Assembly: GCA_951394405.1 (NCBI GenBank)
Contig: OX596335.1
Span: 5,208,001 to 5,272,000, forward strand
From: Coprinellus micaceus
Taxonomy: Eukaryota > Basidiomycota > Agaricomycetes > Agaricales > Psathyrellaceae
Direction: 5' to 3'
DNA length: 64,000 nt
Both the position numbers and the translations under genes were made by a program. Under the pieces are notes generated by a model. It saw only the letters and a program-made list of their open reading frames with translations. It did not search any database and was not told where the DNA came from. Positions within the stretch are counted from its first letter, which is position 1; each line of letters begins with the position of its first letter. Of the stretch, positions 53,859-63,612 are shown piece after piece.

Positions 53859-54160
53859 CTAGGTTCCGTACATCGCATCGAAGTGGAAGTCTTCCGAATA
53901 AACGCCAAGACCTTCAAAGGCCTTCCAGGTATCCACTTGTCCCTCGTTTATAAACTCGACCGCGACTGGGCGAATCGGATAAACCCCTCCAGGTGAGCGT
54001 GACGTTCCCACCCTCCTCTCGAGACCTCCCCCTTCTCTTGCGGATGAAGTCCACGAGAGTGGTCTCCCTGCACCCGATCGGGTAGCTGGATTCATCGGTC
54101 GCTATCATGTCGGCCCCTTGGTTTCGACGGTGCTGGTACAGGATAAGGGTGCTTGGAACC
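53859..54160 (-). pseudogene. C-terminal F-box relic
   Basis: Minus strand reads ETTLVDFIRKRRGRSREEGG in one frame and VAVEFINEGQVDTWKAFEG then DAMYGT and a stop in another. The same tail occurs at 40262-40775 and 59035-59270. No F-box is left. Confidence 0.65.
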
Positions 54161-54198
54161 GATTTCAAGTCCCTGTGTTAATGTCGAAGCCCGGGATT

Positions 54199-54240
54199 CC
54201 CGGGCATCCAAACACAGACAAATGATAGCGGTGACTCGAC
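54199..54240 (+). promoter_or_regulatory. Conserved upstream block of the MSL-type F-box genes, copy 4
   Basis: CCCGGGCATCCAAACACAG, then CAAATGATAGCGGTGACTC, about 46 bp before the ATG at 54286, on the opposite strand from the other three copies but in the same position relative to its gene. Confidence 0.5.
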
Positions 54241-54285
54241 AGCGTCCTCAAAGTCTCGTTATCGAACCACTTCATCGGCCTCAAC

Positions 54286-55989
54286 ATGTCCCTCGACTCG
54301 CCGTTCACACACATACTGAGGAAGAACTACATCGCACAGCCCGATGAAGAAGCCGGTATCAGGAATATTATCGAGGAGCAACGCGCAATCATCCTCGAGC
54401 TCAGCCTTGAGCTTGAGGATGTCGATAAGGCGATCGCAGCGCTTACAGCAAAGAGGGAAGACGTACTCAGCAAACGGAAGGCCCACCAGACGTTTGCGGC
54501 GGACCACCAGTCCTTAGTGTCCGGCATTCTTCATCTCCCCGTTGACATCCTCTCTGAGATCTTCATCGATCTTATACCCCCTGCTAGCGAGTTGTCCATC
54601 CAGCTGAAGCAATACGCACGCATTCATCCAATCGTTCAGATGAGCCACGTATGCCGCCAGTGGCGCAACATCGCTCTCTCAAACCCGATGTTATGGACTA
54701 CTCTTGTTATTAGTGGCCTCCCCCATCCAAAAACAACGAAGAAAGCGGGTCTGCAGGCGTTCGAGCGTAGAATGGCTCGAATGACGGACATGTTTTCCGA
54801 GTTCATACGCCGCGCTTCTACGGCCCCAATGACCCTATGTCTCGACGAGGAGGAGTGCCTGACCTCCACATCCGACATGCCGGCCTATGCTAAATCTATG
54901 TTGCCCCTTGCCCGCGTCCTTCAAGAAGCCCGATGGGATACAATCCGTCTCTTCCTTGTCCTCAATCACCCCGATTCTCCTCTTTTACACCTGCTCGAAA
55001 TCCTCTCCAACAGCTGTGATACGCTACGCGACGCGACGATTATGCTCACCTTCGAGGGAATCTCTACTGCCCAAGCTGTCGTTGGCCGGCTGGACTTGGA
55101 GAGAATGGAACAGCTTTCCGGGTTACACATTAACCTTCCAGAAGTATCTCCCCTTGAGCTGCGAGTGCGCTGGAACGCCTTGACAGAGCTTCAATTTTTC
55201 ACTCCCCTTTCGGTGCACGACATGTTCAGCATTCTAAACAAATGCCCCAACCTCGTCGTATTCGCCACCTGGCTCACCGACCCCGACCCACCATCCCCCC
55301 AGCCTCTGCGTCTGCCACACCCCATCACCCTTCCGCACCTCCAGACGTTCGGCATCACCGGCGAAACGAAGGATCTAGCCAACAATCTCGAGTTCCCTGC
55401 CCTTCGCACTCTGCAGGTCATGGATACCCCTGCATGGCAAGGTCCCGACCAACCACCCCATTCTGTCCTTGTCCAGTGGGTTCGCGACTATGGAGCTCAG
55501 CTTACTCATATAAACTTCAATTACGGTCGCCTTTCGCTCCCCACCCTCCTTCGCTGCTTAGAAAGCCTCCCGGTGATTACCTCATTGGGTATAGGGCCAT
55601 ATCCTCCCCGCGAAGGAGTACATCGCATAGACGAGAGGCTTTCGAGTCTTCACCGCTCCATTCTACACGCGCTTACCCCAACACTGGATGCGTCAGGGAC
55701 AACCAACTGTCTATGCCCCAAGCTCGAGGAGATCATCATACATGCCCCGGACGTGGAGACGAAAATCGAACACTGGGTTGAATTTATTTCATCCAGGCGT
55801 GGAGACATGCGAGGATCGCAAGCATTCCTCAAGAGTGTTGAAATATGTTTTCATGACCAGGATCATCGCGAACGCGCTACGGTAGCCTCCATGCATGTAG
55901 AGGTCCTCCGGGAGCTCACCAGGATGGGTGTTAGTGCCGACGGAATCGAGTTCCGTGTCGAGCTTGGTATAGACGAATTGTATGTATGA
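54286..55989 (+). CDS. F-box/LRR-like protein (MSL group), intact, 567 residues
   Basis: Single exon from MSLDSPFTHILRKNYIAQP. Coiled coil at about 22-72 (EEQRAIILELSLELEDVDKA), F-box around 78-140 (ILHLPVDILSEIFIDLIPP, then IVQMSHVCRQWRNIALSNPMLW), LRR-like body with LDLERMEQLSGLHINLP and FPALRTLQVMDTP, and the group tail LTRMGVSADGIEFRVELG. About 10 kb from its nearest intact relative at 43502-41844 and in opposite orientation; the shared upstream block shows that promoter and gene were copied together. Predicted SCF ubiquitin-ligase adaptor with unknown substrate. Confidence 0.83.
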   Translation: MSLDSPFTHILRKNYIAQPDEEAGIRNIIEEQRAIILELSLELEDVDKAIAALTAKREDVLSKRKAHQTFAADHQSLVSGILHLPVDILSEIFIDLIPPASELSIQLKQYARIHPIVQMSHVCRQWRNIALSNPMLWTTLVISGLPHPKTTKKAGLQAFERRMARMTDMFSEFIRRASTAPMTLCLDEEECLTSTSDMPAYAKSMLPLARVLQEARWDTIRLFLVLNHPDSPLLHLLEILSNSCDTLRDATIMLTFEGISTAQAVVGRLDLERMEQLSGLHINLPEVSPLELRVRWNALTELQFFTPLSVHDMFSILNKCPNLVVFATWLTDPDPPSPQPLRLPHPITLPHLQTFGITGETKDLANNLEFPALRTLQVMDTPAWQGPDQPPHSVLVQWVRDYGAQLTHINFNYGRLSLPTLLRCLESLPVITSLGIGPYPPREGVHRIDERLSSLHRSILHALTPTLDASGTTNCLCPKLEEIIIHAPDVETKIEHWVEFISSRRGDMRGSQAFLKSVEICFHDQDHRERATVASMHVEVLRELTRMGVSADGIEFRVELGIDELYV

Positions 55990-56253
55990 CACGTTCTTAT
56001 GTATTCTCAAGAAGGTTCTCCTGTATAACCCGCACATACGAATGGAGGGCAGGCTTGCAAGCCATGGGTCATTGACGCTGTACTCTGGCAGTTTCACATA
56101 CTGATCGTCTAGGGTCGGCTCTCAAGAAATACGCATTGAGTAGACCCGTTCTTGGGCGGCTCGGGGACGTCGTTTATACGCTGCTCCGTATCAGAAGGGG
56201 ACTTGTGTTGGTGGATGCTGAGTTTATTGCGTCGTCCTTGGGTATACTATTGA

Positions 56254-56926
56254 TGACATAGTGTTGCAAAATCTTTGCAAAATAACTGATCGTGAAAGAA
56301 CAACAAAGGGCGGACCTTTCAAAGTTTGTGTAAGTGTTAACATACATATGAGCTAGCGTTCTGTGAAATTTCAGGAAAATCCGGGGAGGTGTCGTTCTGC
56401 CAGAGACGTTCCGGGAGAGAGGTGCAAAAGTCATGGTGTTGCAAAAATGTGACGAACGGCATCGGCGGCAGTCACACTCCAACAGCAGGCCAGCGTTACG
56501 ACGTGGGACGCGATTTCGCCGATTTCCCTGTCGGAGTTGGAAATTTCGCTCAAACGATTCCGCTCATCCCGTCACGCAGCGACTCCTCCACCTATCCTGG
56601 AGTCCTCCCATCGCTGATACCTACTATAAGTGGTGTAATACGTTGTGTACCATGTTTTAAATACCCTGAGCCCTTTTTTACCACCCCTACCCTCCTATGG
56701 AGAGCTCATGGTTGGTTTTGCAAACGGAGTTCACCAAATTTGCGTTGAATTTGGCACAGATAACAAAGTCCTGAGCTCAGGAGTAGTCCGATTTCTGTAA
56801 ACTCTTCACTAGCGTACTCAGAACGCAAATTCATGAACTTTGGTATAATTTAGATGACCAGAATCGGAGAACTGGTCCCCTCAGACCGGCTTTTGCAACA
56901 CTATGACCTTTTGCATCACTATGTCA
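56254..56926. repeat. Possible 673 bp inverted-repeat element
   Basis: The tips are inverted copies TGACATAGTGTTGCAAAA and TGACATAGTGATGCAAAA; a second TCATAGTGTTGCAAAA follows directly on the right, and another GGTGTTGCAAAAA lies inside near 56433. No clear target duplication and no gene inside. It sits between two F-box genes. Confidence 0.45.
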
Positions 56927-57038
56927 GTATGTATCACTGGATCAGAATCTTGGGGGGTTCAGGCGATAAGATAAGATCAAACCGTGATCTAAATGATGGA
57001 ACAATTTCATTCGGACTCCTCTTTCAACCACGACCGCC

Positions 57039-58727
57039 ATGTCGGAATCCTCACCGTTCTCGTCCTACCTCAAGACAAACTATGCCCTGTCCGATAGCGA
57101 GATCTATCTTCTGAAGGAGTTTATCGAGAAGGAAAGGGCCATTGAGGCGGACCTCGCCAGGAAGCTCCAGGAAATGAATGGAGCGGTTGCGGAGATGGAG
57201 ACCCTGCGTGCAGCACATTTGAAGACCATAGAAGACCACAACAAGCTTCTAGCCCCCATCCGGCGCACCCCGGATGACGTTCTCTCCACCATCTTCGTTT
57301 TTTCCCTCGAAACGATGGACCCTCCCAGATATGGTTCGGGACGTTCACACCACATCTCTGTTGTCCTCAGTCATGTATCGAGGCGTTGGAGGGATCTGGC
57401 CCTCCACACACCCCTACTATGGTCGCGCGTGCAAGTCTCGATCCCCTTTTTCTTTATCACCCTTTCCACGCTCACGTCGTGGTCACGGAAGATGGAAGCC
57501 CTGGATGACAAGATTCGAACCTGGTTCCACAGATCCTCCCGCTTTCCCATCTACCTCAGCCTGAACGTTGGGTCCACATTTTCAAGGCTTATTACACCCG
57601 AGCTCCAAATCCAGGCCCGAAGTCTATACCAATCTATTCTGGAGACCATATGCCTGGCATCGCAGCGCATACGGGAGCTACATTGCAACCTCTGTATCGA
57701 CTCCGTATCGAACAACATCGTCGACCTCTTCAAGCGCTCTCCGGCGGGCTTTTCGGACCTCCAGAAGATCGCGATAACAATATACTGCGACAACGAGCAA
57801 GCGTGGATCGAGAACATAGCTTCAGGGGCGCTTTTCTCAGCACCCTCCCTTCGTTCCTTCGAAGTGATCGGCGAATGGGGAGATATCACCGCGGCGAAAA
57901 GAGGTTCGGATCTCCCCCTCTATGAGTCGGTCCGTGACCTCGTTTTCCGGAGCGAGATAATCAGTGACGCCGAATACTTCAGCGGGGCGCACGCTCTAGA
58001 GCTTCTGCGCACCCTTCCGAATCTGGTCACTTGCGATTTTCAGATCGGCTTTGGGGCTACTATCCCTCCCCCTCCGACTGCAATCAAGCTACCCCTTCTC
58101 ACCTCTTTAACCCTCCGCAGAATCTCCGTTCCGAAGGGGTTCGCGTCGTGTCTGGATCTCCCCTGCCTCCACGCTCTTCATCTCGACTCCTACTGGACCG
58201 ATGATATGGGCGAAGAACCCAGCGATCAAAAGGACAACGGAATCCTTGAGCTCTTCCTGAAGTTCGGGCATCAACTCAAATGCGTCACCATATGCCCGAA
58301 TTTCTTCCCCCGACGTGATTTCTCCCAGTGTCTTGGCCAGCTCAGCAACGTTGAACGCCTGAAGCTCTTGGACAGCAAACTTCGGAACTCGTCCTACGAT
58401 CGGCCGGCTAGGTCTCACCTCGCTGAGCTTTCCCTCCCCGGGATTTGCCCCAAACTTCAGGAGTTTGAAATGGATTGCATCACCAACGTAGCCGAGGATT
58501 CTACGGTTGAGATGGCCCTCGTGGATTTCATAGCGAGAAGAAGGCCTTGGGAGGGTGATCGCGATGGTGAAGGCAGGACCTTGTATACCTACGCCGACGC
58601 GTGTGCTAAACCGATCAGCGTGGTGAAGGTTATGTTCACGCACGCAAAGCAAGTAGATATATGGGCAAAGTTGGAGACCCGCGATCTCGATTTGGACGGG
58701 CTGTGCTTGGATTTAGCATACGCTTGA
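57039..58727 (+). CDS. F-box/LRR-like protein (SSPF group), intact, 562 residues
   Basis: Single exon starting MSESSPFSSYLKTNYALSD. Coiled coil at about 20-68, F-box around 70-125 (LLAPIRRTPDDVLSTIF, then ISVVLSHVSRRWRDLALHTPLLW), then LRR-like sequence including GALFSAPSLRSFEVIGEWGD and LPGICPKLQEFEMDCI, ending DLDLDGLCLDLAYA. It is the intact reference for the pseudogene at 27582-25853 and the fragments at 40776-41308 and 41357-41825. The leader before the ATG (CAACCACGACCGCC) resembles those of its relatives. Predicted SCF adaptor; substrate unknown. Confidence 0.83.
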   Translation: MSESSPFSSYLKTNYALSDSEIYLLKEFIEKERAIEADLARKLQEMNGAVAEMETLRAAHLKTIEDHNKLLAPIRRTPDDVLSTIFVFSLETMDPPRYGSGRSHHISVVLSHVSRRWRDLALHTPLLWSRVQVSIPFFFITLSTLTSWSRKMEALDDKIRTWFHRSSRFPIYLSLNVGSTFSRLITPELQIQARSLYQSILETICLASQRIRELHCNLCIDSVSNNIVDLFKRSPAGFSDLQKIAITIYCDNEQAWIENIASGALFSAPSLRSFEVIGEWGDITAAKRGSDLPLYESVRDLVFRSEIISDAEYFSGAHALELLRTLPNLVTCDFQIGFGATIPPPPTAIKLPLLTSLTLRRISVPKGFASCLDLPCLHALHLDSYWTDDMGEEPSDQKDNGILELFLKFGHQLKCVTICPNFFPRRDFSQCLGQLSNVERLKLLDSKLRNSSYDRPARSHLAELSLPGICPKLQEFEMDCITNVAEDSTVEMALVDFIARRRPWEGDRDGEGRTLYTYADACAKPISVVKVMFTHAKQVDIWAKLETRDLDLDGLCLDLAYA

Positions 58728-58741
58728 GACTTGATTAGCAC

Positions 58742-58996
58742 TTTCGCCCCGTCGTTTATGTAACCAAATACAATGTTAGCACAGTATGCACTGTGAGCTT
58801 CACTCCACCGCTGGAGTGCCAGGTGCTGAAGGTGTTCCGCGTATGGCAGCCATTCTTGAATCAACGCAGGTCGATGATACCCATCCGGCATTTCGACGCG
58901 CTGAAAGGAACTGTGGTCAGTCATCGGCTCACGAAAAACCTCTCGAACAATCTCATCGTTGAAGTGGTTCGGAGTGGCCACTCGGTTGCGACACAC
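58742..58996 (-). other. Unidentified open frame, possible exon relic
   Basis: The minus strand holds an uninterrupted frame with a protein-like composition (for example VREVFREPMTDHSSFQRVE and EWLPYAEHLQHLALQRWSE) that continues antisense into the end of the F-box gene. I do not recognise the family and see no start or splice support; it could be a gene fragment or chance. Confidence 0.25.
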
Positions 58997-59034
58997 CCAG
59001 AGACGGAAAGAGCATGGGTCGACCTAGCTCGTAC

Positions 59035-60049
59035 AGTGTTACTATATTCCAATAATTCCATACGTCACATCCCACTCGGAGTCTTTTAAATAAATGCCTA
59101 GACCTTCCAAGGCCTTCCAGCTGTCCACTTGTCCCTCGTTTATAAACTCAACTGCAACTTGGAGAATTGGGACGAGCCCCTCAGGTGAGCGTCCATCTAC
59201 AACGTTCCCACCCAGCTCGCTATAACTCCCCCTTCTCTTGCATATTTAAATTGAGTACACGAGAGCATTCTCCATCCAGCCGCCCGGTGCCGTGTTGCCG
59301 ACGCACGACATTTCCAGCCTCTAAAGTCTCGGGCAAACGCCGTCCACGAGAAGGTTGGAGCAGAGAAACATGTCGGTCCCGTCTGATCGAGAGTAGGTTG
59401 AGAGGCAGCGTAGTGTGAGATGTGTGACGTTGGAAAGGTCCTTCAGGCAGCGGGAAAGGTTGGGGCGGGGGATGGATGCGGGGTAGAATGCGAGCCTTTC
59501 GAGTCGATTCCCAAACTGGAAGAGGAGCCCGGGTATTCCGTTATCTTCCCTACCGAAACTCATTCCAGAGTGACCTATAGACCCATATGTTTCCAAATCG
59601 ACGGATTTGAGGGCTGGAAGGGACCTGGGAAAGAGATGAGACAAAGTTTTTGCCGACAGCATAATCAGTCAACGTCATTGACGCGAGGCCAAAACGTTAA
59701 CCTTGTATTGAGGGGTATTGGACCCCGGATTGGAGATTCTGAATTTACAAATTGGGGGTTCAGAGTGTGTCGTTTCCGGAGAACCGCGCGTGTATCCCTA
59801 CGATTTCGCCACCGAAGACGAGGTTCGTCAGCGACTGGTGGAGCCCTTCCTAGGGAACTTGCTTGGCGGCATAAATGTCCCCTCGTTGGGGGGGGTGGTT
59901 CTCGTGGGAGGGAAGTGAAGGGACAGCGAACGGGCGGAAGGAGCCAAAGCCCTCTTTTCTTGGACTATTTGTTTCAGGAGACGGACCTCCTTATCCGATG
60001 GAGTATATTTCGTGTCAAAGTATGGTGAAAACGGGGAGCAACCACTCAT
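59035..60049 (-). pseudogene. F-box gene with deleted middle
   Basis: The N-terminus at 60049 (MSGCSPFSPYFDTKYTPSDKE, coiled-coil start) breaks down within about 45 residues. LRR-like homology resumes near 59850 and runs through GIPGLLFQFGNRLERL and FYPASIPRPNLSRCLKDL to VAVEFINEGQVDSWKALEG and a DVTYGI tail near 59060, in several frames. The F-box itself and about half the gene are missing. It shares its 59690-59840 segment with 40262-40440. Confidence 0.65.
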
Positions 60050-60404
60050 CGTGGTTGTGGGTGCAAGAAAAGCTCAAATTGTCAAATTGAACCGCAGTTG
60101 TTGGCGGTGGGGATACCGTGTCGATCTTATCTTACCCTCCCTGTTCGGAATTCCTGATTCTTGGGCCTCAAACTCGCTCCGAGTGTCTCACAAAATCCTG
60201 AATGGCCAACAGGAAACCGCGCGAGCCCAGTATGTGGTGCCCGCACCTCTTTCTGAGTACCCTGAGCATTAAGCGTCCGTAAATCATTACATTGAGCCAC
60301 ACAGGGGTCAGAAGGGAATCCTGTATTTAGGCGAACGTGCCTGCACTCAGAACGGGAGACAAGTTGTATGTAGCTCAAAGGTACAACACCAGCCACCGTA
60401 GGTC
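60050..60404. other. Intergenic, nothing recognised
   Basis: Between the F-box pseudogene and the 3' end of the first secreted-protein gene; no feature supported. Confidence 0.35.
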
Positions 60405-61159
60405 CTACACTGGGGAGCCGAGGAGATGAGTTGGCGTCAAATTCGGGGAAGAAAGGGGGAAAAATGCTCACCAAGTTCGTCGAACTTACCCAAACCCTCA
60501 TGGTCTTTCGCAGAATATAAAGCAGTGACCTTCTCAAGTAACTCCTCCGATCCCAGGACCTCAATCCTCCTCGACCTCCCCAGGCGAACGTCAACATACT
60601 CGAACCAATCCGGCTTCCTACACTCCACATTCCTGCTCCCCAGTGCTACTGACTGGTCTCCCACCGTATCGACGTCTGTCACATTCGTTGTGGCACGGTA
60701 CCACGGTTGGCTCCAGCCAGGAGGGAGGTACGAAAAGGTCTCTAACGTCCAACTGAACGACCTCGGCCTATTCTCCTTGGCGAAATGAAAACACCCAGGC
60801 AGACGCTGGTCGAAGACCATCGTCGCCTTATCACAGTTCGTACTGCCAAACCCCCTCGGAACGCCCCATCCAACGAAGATCCTCTCGTACCATAGGCCCG
60901 AAAAATGGATGCTGTTGCCGTAAATTGCGGGGTCGACATTGGGCGGCAGAGTGAAGCACTCCTCGGGCCTAATGTTGTCAAAGCCAATTGCCCCACCGCA
61001 GCATTGGTTACTGGTCCACAGTGTGACCGAGGCAGTCAGGTTATCCGGGGGACCGGGGAAGGGCTTTTGCGCAAAGCAGAGGGCAGGGTTGGCGGCTATG
61101 ACGATAAAGGCAGTGAGAAGAGAGTACTGAGATCGCTGAGACGAGTGCTCGAATGCCAT
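60405..61159 (-). CDS. Secreted cysteine-containing protein, paralogue 1
   Basis: No known family recognised. I start at the ATG at 61159 (MAFEHSSQRSQYSLLTAF), followed by a hydrophobic signal-peptide core (LLTAFIVIAANPALCFA) with likely cleavage after AQ near residue 31. The mature part shares a pattern with the neighbour at 61953: a CC pair in SNQCCGGAIGFDNIRPEEC, a later GCF motif, RSFSWTLE, and LGRSRRIEVLGSEELLEKV near the C-terminus. A GTGAGC donor at 60471 and CAG acceptor at 60410 give a two-exon gene ending at 60405 (230 residues); without splicing the frame stops at 60437 (240 residues). Divergent with its paralogue, about 0.8 kb apart. Probably extracellular or cell-wall; function unknown. 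Confidence 0.6.
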
Positions 61160-61952
61160 GTTGGATTCCTGGGGGTGCGAAGATGGAGCGGAGCAAGGTG
61201 CGTTATATTCGAGTTTCAACTATATTGGGAAGGACTCGGTGGGACGAAAATGTCGACTCCTAGGGAAACATCAGCTCGTCTAGGATGAAAGGGTGTGTGA
61301 GCAATGGGACGGAAACTTCGTATTTGAAAGATTAGAGTGCTTCCGAGCTTCCTCCTCGAATGGGAGTCGCCGTGTCTTGCGACGTCATGGCTGGCGAAGA
61401 CGCTGGGAGCTTCCAGCGGCCAGTTTCGTATGTTCCTGTGCGACCAGGCTAAAGGCCTTCAGGAAAATGTCGCCTCACGTTGGAATAAGGACGAGAAGCG
61501 CACAGCGTAGAACTCCTAATTTCAAATATGAGCAGTGCTTCCGCTTCGTATGAGAGTCATAATGGCTGAACATACGGACTAGATAATGCACCACGAGGAA
61601 ATATGAGACGAAACAGGTATTTCGTTCACTTTGTGGTCATTCCACCCGCGAGAGAAGGGACACACCTGTCATACTGAATTGACCCCCTGTCCTGGGTTTC
61701 CCCATGAGAAGGGGAAAGTCTACGATAGAACGAGGGTGTGGGCACAGAACGATGCGAGGAGTCTTCCATGACAGCATTTTACCCTCTTCCCCGTTTCACC
61801 CAACCTCACCATTATTCAGTTTAGAGCCACAAAGTCTCATCCTGCGAAGTAAATTCATTAAACACACAAGATATATCAGGCATATTTGAAACAGGAAGAC
61901 ATCCAGGCCACCTCCCACCCTTCTAAAAGTCGTACTAGATTACACTACCGTC
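61160..61952. other. Shared upstream region of the divergent secreted-protein genes
   Basis: About 0.8 kb between the two start codons. It must contain both promoters, so co-regulation is possible. No gene recognised; short repeats of GAGTGCTTCCG/CAGTGCTTCCG occur at 61337 and 61533. Confidence 0.4.
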
Positions 61953-62665
61953 ATGAAATATCGCCTTTCAGGACTCATGCCCTTCCTCGCACTTCTCCCT
62001 CTCTCACTCGCTGGAACGCCACCCGCCGACTTCAAGTTCATGGTCAACTTCTGGGGCAGCGACCAATGCTGCGGGTACGGCTTCGGCATCAGCGTCCTCC
62101 GCCCGAACGAATGCATCTACGTCGGTGCCTCCCGTCCCGGAGGCGAAGGTAGCAGCATCGAAATCTCCAGCTCCCCGCGCAGCGACGGCTCGTACGATCC
62201 CATGTCATATGGATACGGTATCGGGTTCAGGGACGGGGAGTGCATCAACAAAGCGTTCGAGATTCGCACGAGAGGGTGCTTCACGGCCCCTGATCTGGAA
62301 AACACCCTCCGCTCGTTTAGTTTCAAGCTCGACCCCAACATGCCAAAGGAGAGGAGGAGGGTTCATGGAGGGATTGCGACTAACGCCACCGTCGTTATGC
62401 CGGGCCTCGCTGATGTCGCCGCCGCCGAGTCTCAACCTCGAGCTCCGTGTCGTGCGGCCGAATGGTTCCGATACTTCGACCAGGACCTGGGGCGCGTCAG
62501 GAAGATCTCCGTTAATGGCTCTCAACTCCTCATCCACCAAGTCGCGGACATGTATGATGCAGGAAATTGGAGTGCCCTGCGAGTCTTCACCGAGCAGTGA
62601 GTGTTTGTTCTTCAATCACACACGAGCACCTCAGCTAACTGAATATCGCCAGTCACGACCTTTAG
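61953..62665 (+). CDS. Secreted cysteine-containing protein, paralogue 2
   Basis: No known family recognised. Starts MKYRLSGLMPFLALLPLSLAG, a clear signal peptide with probable cleavage near residue 21. Then SDQCCGYGFGISVLRPNEC (CC pair and a third Cys), a serine-rich loop, GECINKAFEIRTRGCF, RSFSFKLD, and PCRAAEWFRYFDQDLGRVRK near the C-terminus; six to seven cysteines suggest disulfides. Exon 1 is 61953-62596 and a 13 nt last exon (62653-62665) follows a 56 nt intron with a CTAAC branch site, ending EHHDL; unspliced, the frame stops 4 bases later at 62600. 218 residues. Possible N-glycosylation sites NAT and NGS. Partner of the divergent gene at 61159. Confidence 0.65.
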
Positions 62666-63612
62666 TTGTCTTGCGGGGAGACCACGGGAATATACGCACG
62701 TATAGGAGGTCCGATAGTTTACAACTGTCGCCGTAGTACTGTTTCACAGCATTAAGTTTTCCAACCAGTTTGGTGACCGGGAAGCAAATTGACTCCCCGT
62801 CTCCTATCTGGTCGCCGCCGAAGACCCACCGTTGAACCAATCTCAACCGTGTAGCACCTGAGGTAAATTTAATATAGGAGTGAATGGGTCAATAGCAACC
62901 AGGGTCAGGAGGGAGTAATGACCCAGAATATATCAGGCGTGAGCTACTCGAACCTGGTCCACCATCCAACTATTGCTTTTCGTTGCCGTTGCGGAACGCA
63001 GTTTTAAGTACCACGACTATTACTCAAGCTGGCTGAGTCTCATTTTCCTCATTGAATTTCTGGCGACACGCCGATCACGTGTGAATAAGCGCCCAAACGT
63101 GGCTCGAGACGATGTTCTGATCCGCCAGGGGACGGAGTGAATACTTTGTCGCTGGTTATGTACAACGGATATGCGTACCTATTGCCACCTCTATCCGGTT
63201 CCGTACTCATATCTTCATGACATGAACGTCGCCTCTTCGTGCGAGGAATGAATTCCCCTTACGCTTTCGTTTGGCGCCCGTCGGTCGCATCGGAGCCTTA
63301 GAGTAGGTGGTAACAACGGGTCGGGAATGGCCGTGAAAGTCCGATCAAATGTATCATATGCGCCCTCTTCCTCCAGATTCAAGGTTAAACGGATGTTCTC
63401 ATTCAAATCGCTAAGGCTACATATTCATTGGCTAGATGCTGTCAACAATGGTTTGTGGTCGTTAAAGCCCGTGATCGGGCGTTAAATATAGGTGCTAGTA
63501 ATACAGTGGTAGGCAAGTGACGCGTAAGATCGAAGGAAGAGAACCCATGTGCACGGACGGATGAATCGAAGATGTTTTGGTTGGGGCGGGGAGTAGACGG
63601 TCAGACATCGGA
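62666..63612. other. Intergenic (convergent), nothing recognised
   Basis: Between the secreted-protein gene and the 3' end of the transporter. No gene, RNA or repeat recognised. Confidence 0.4.
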
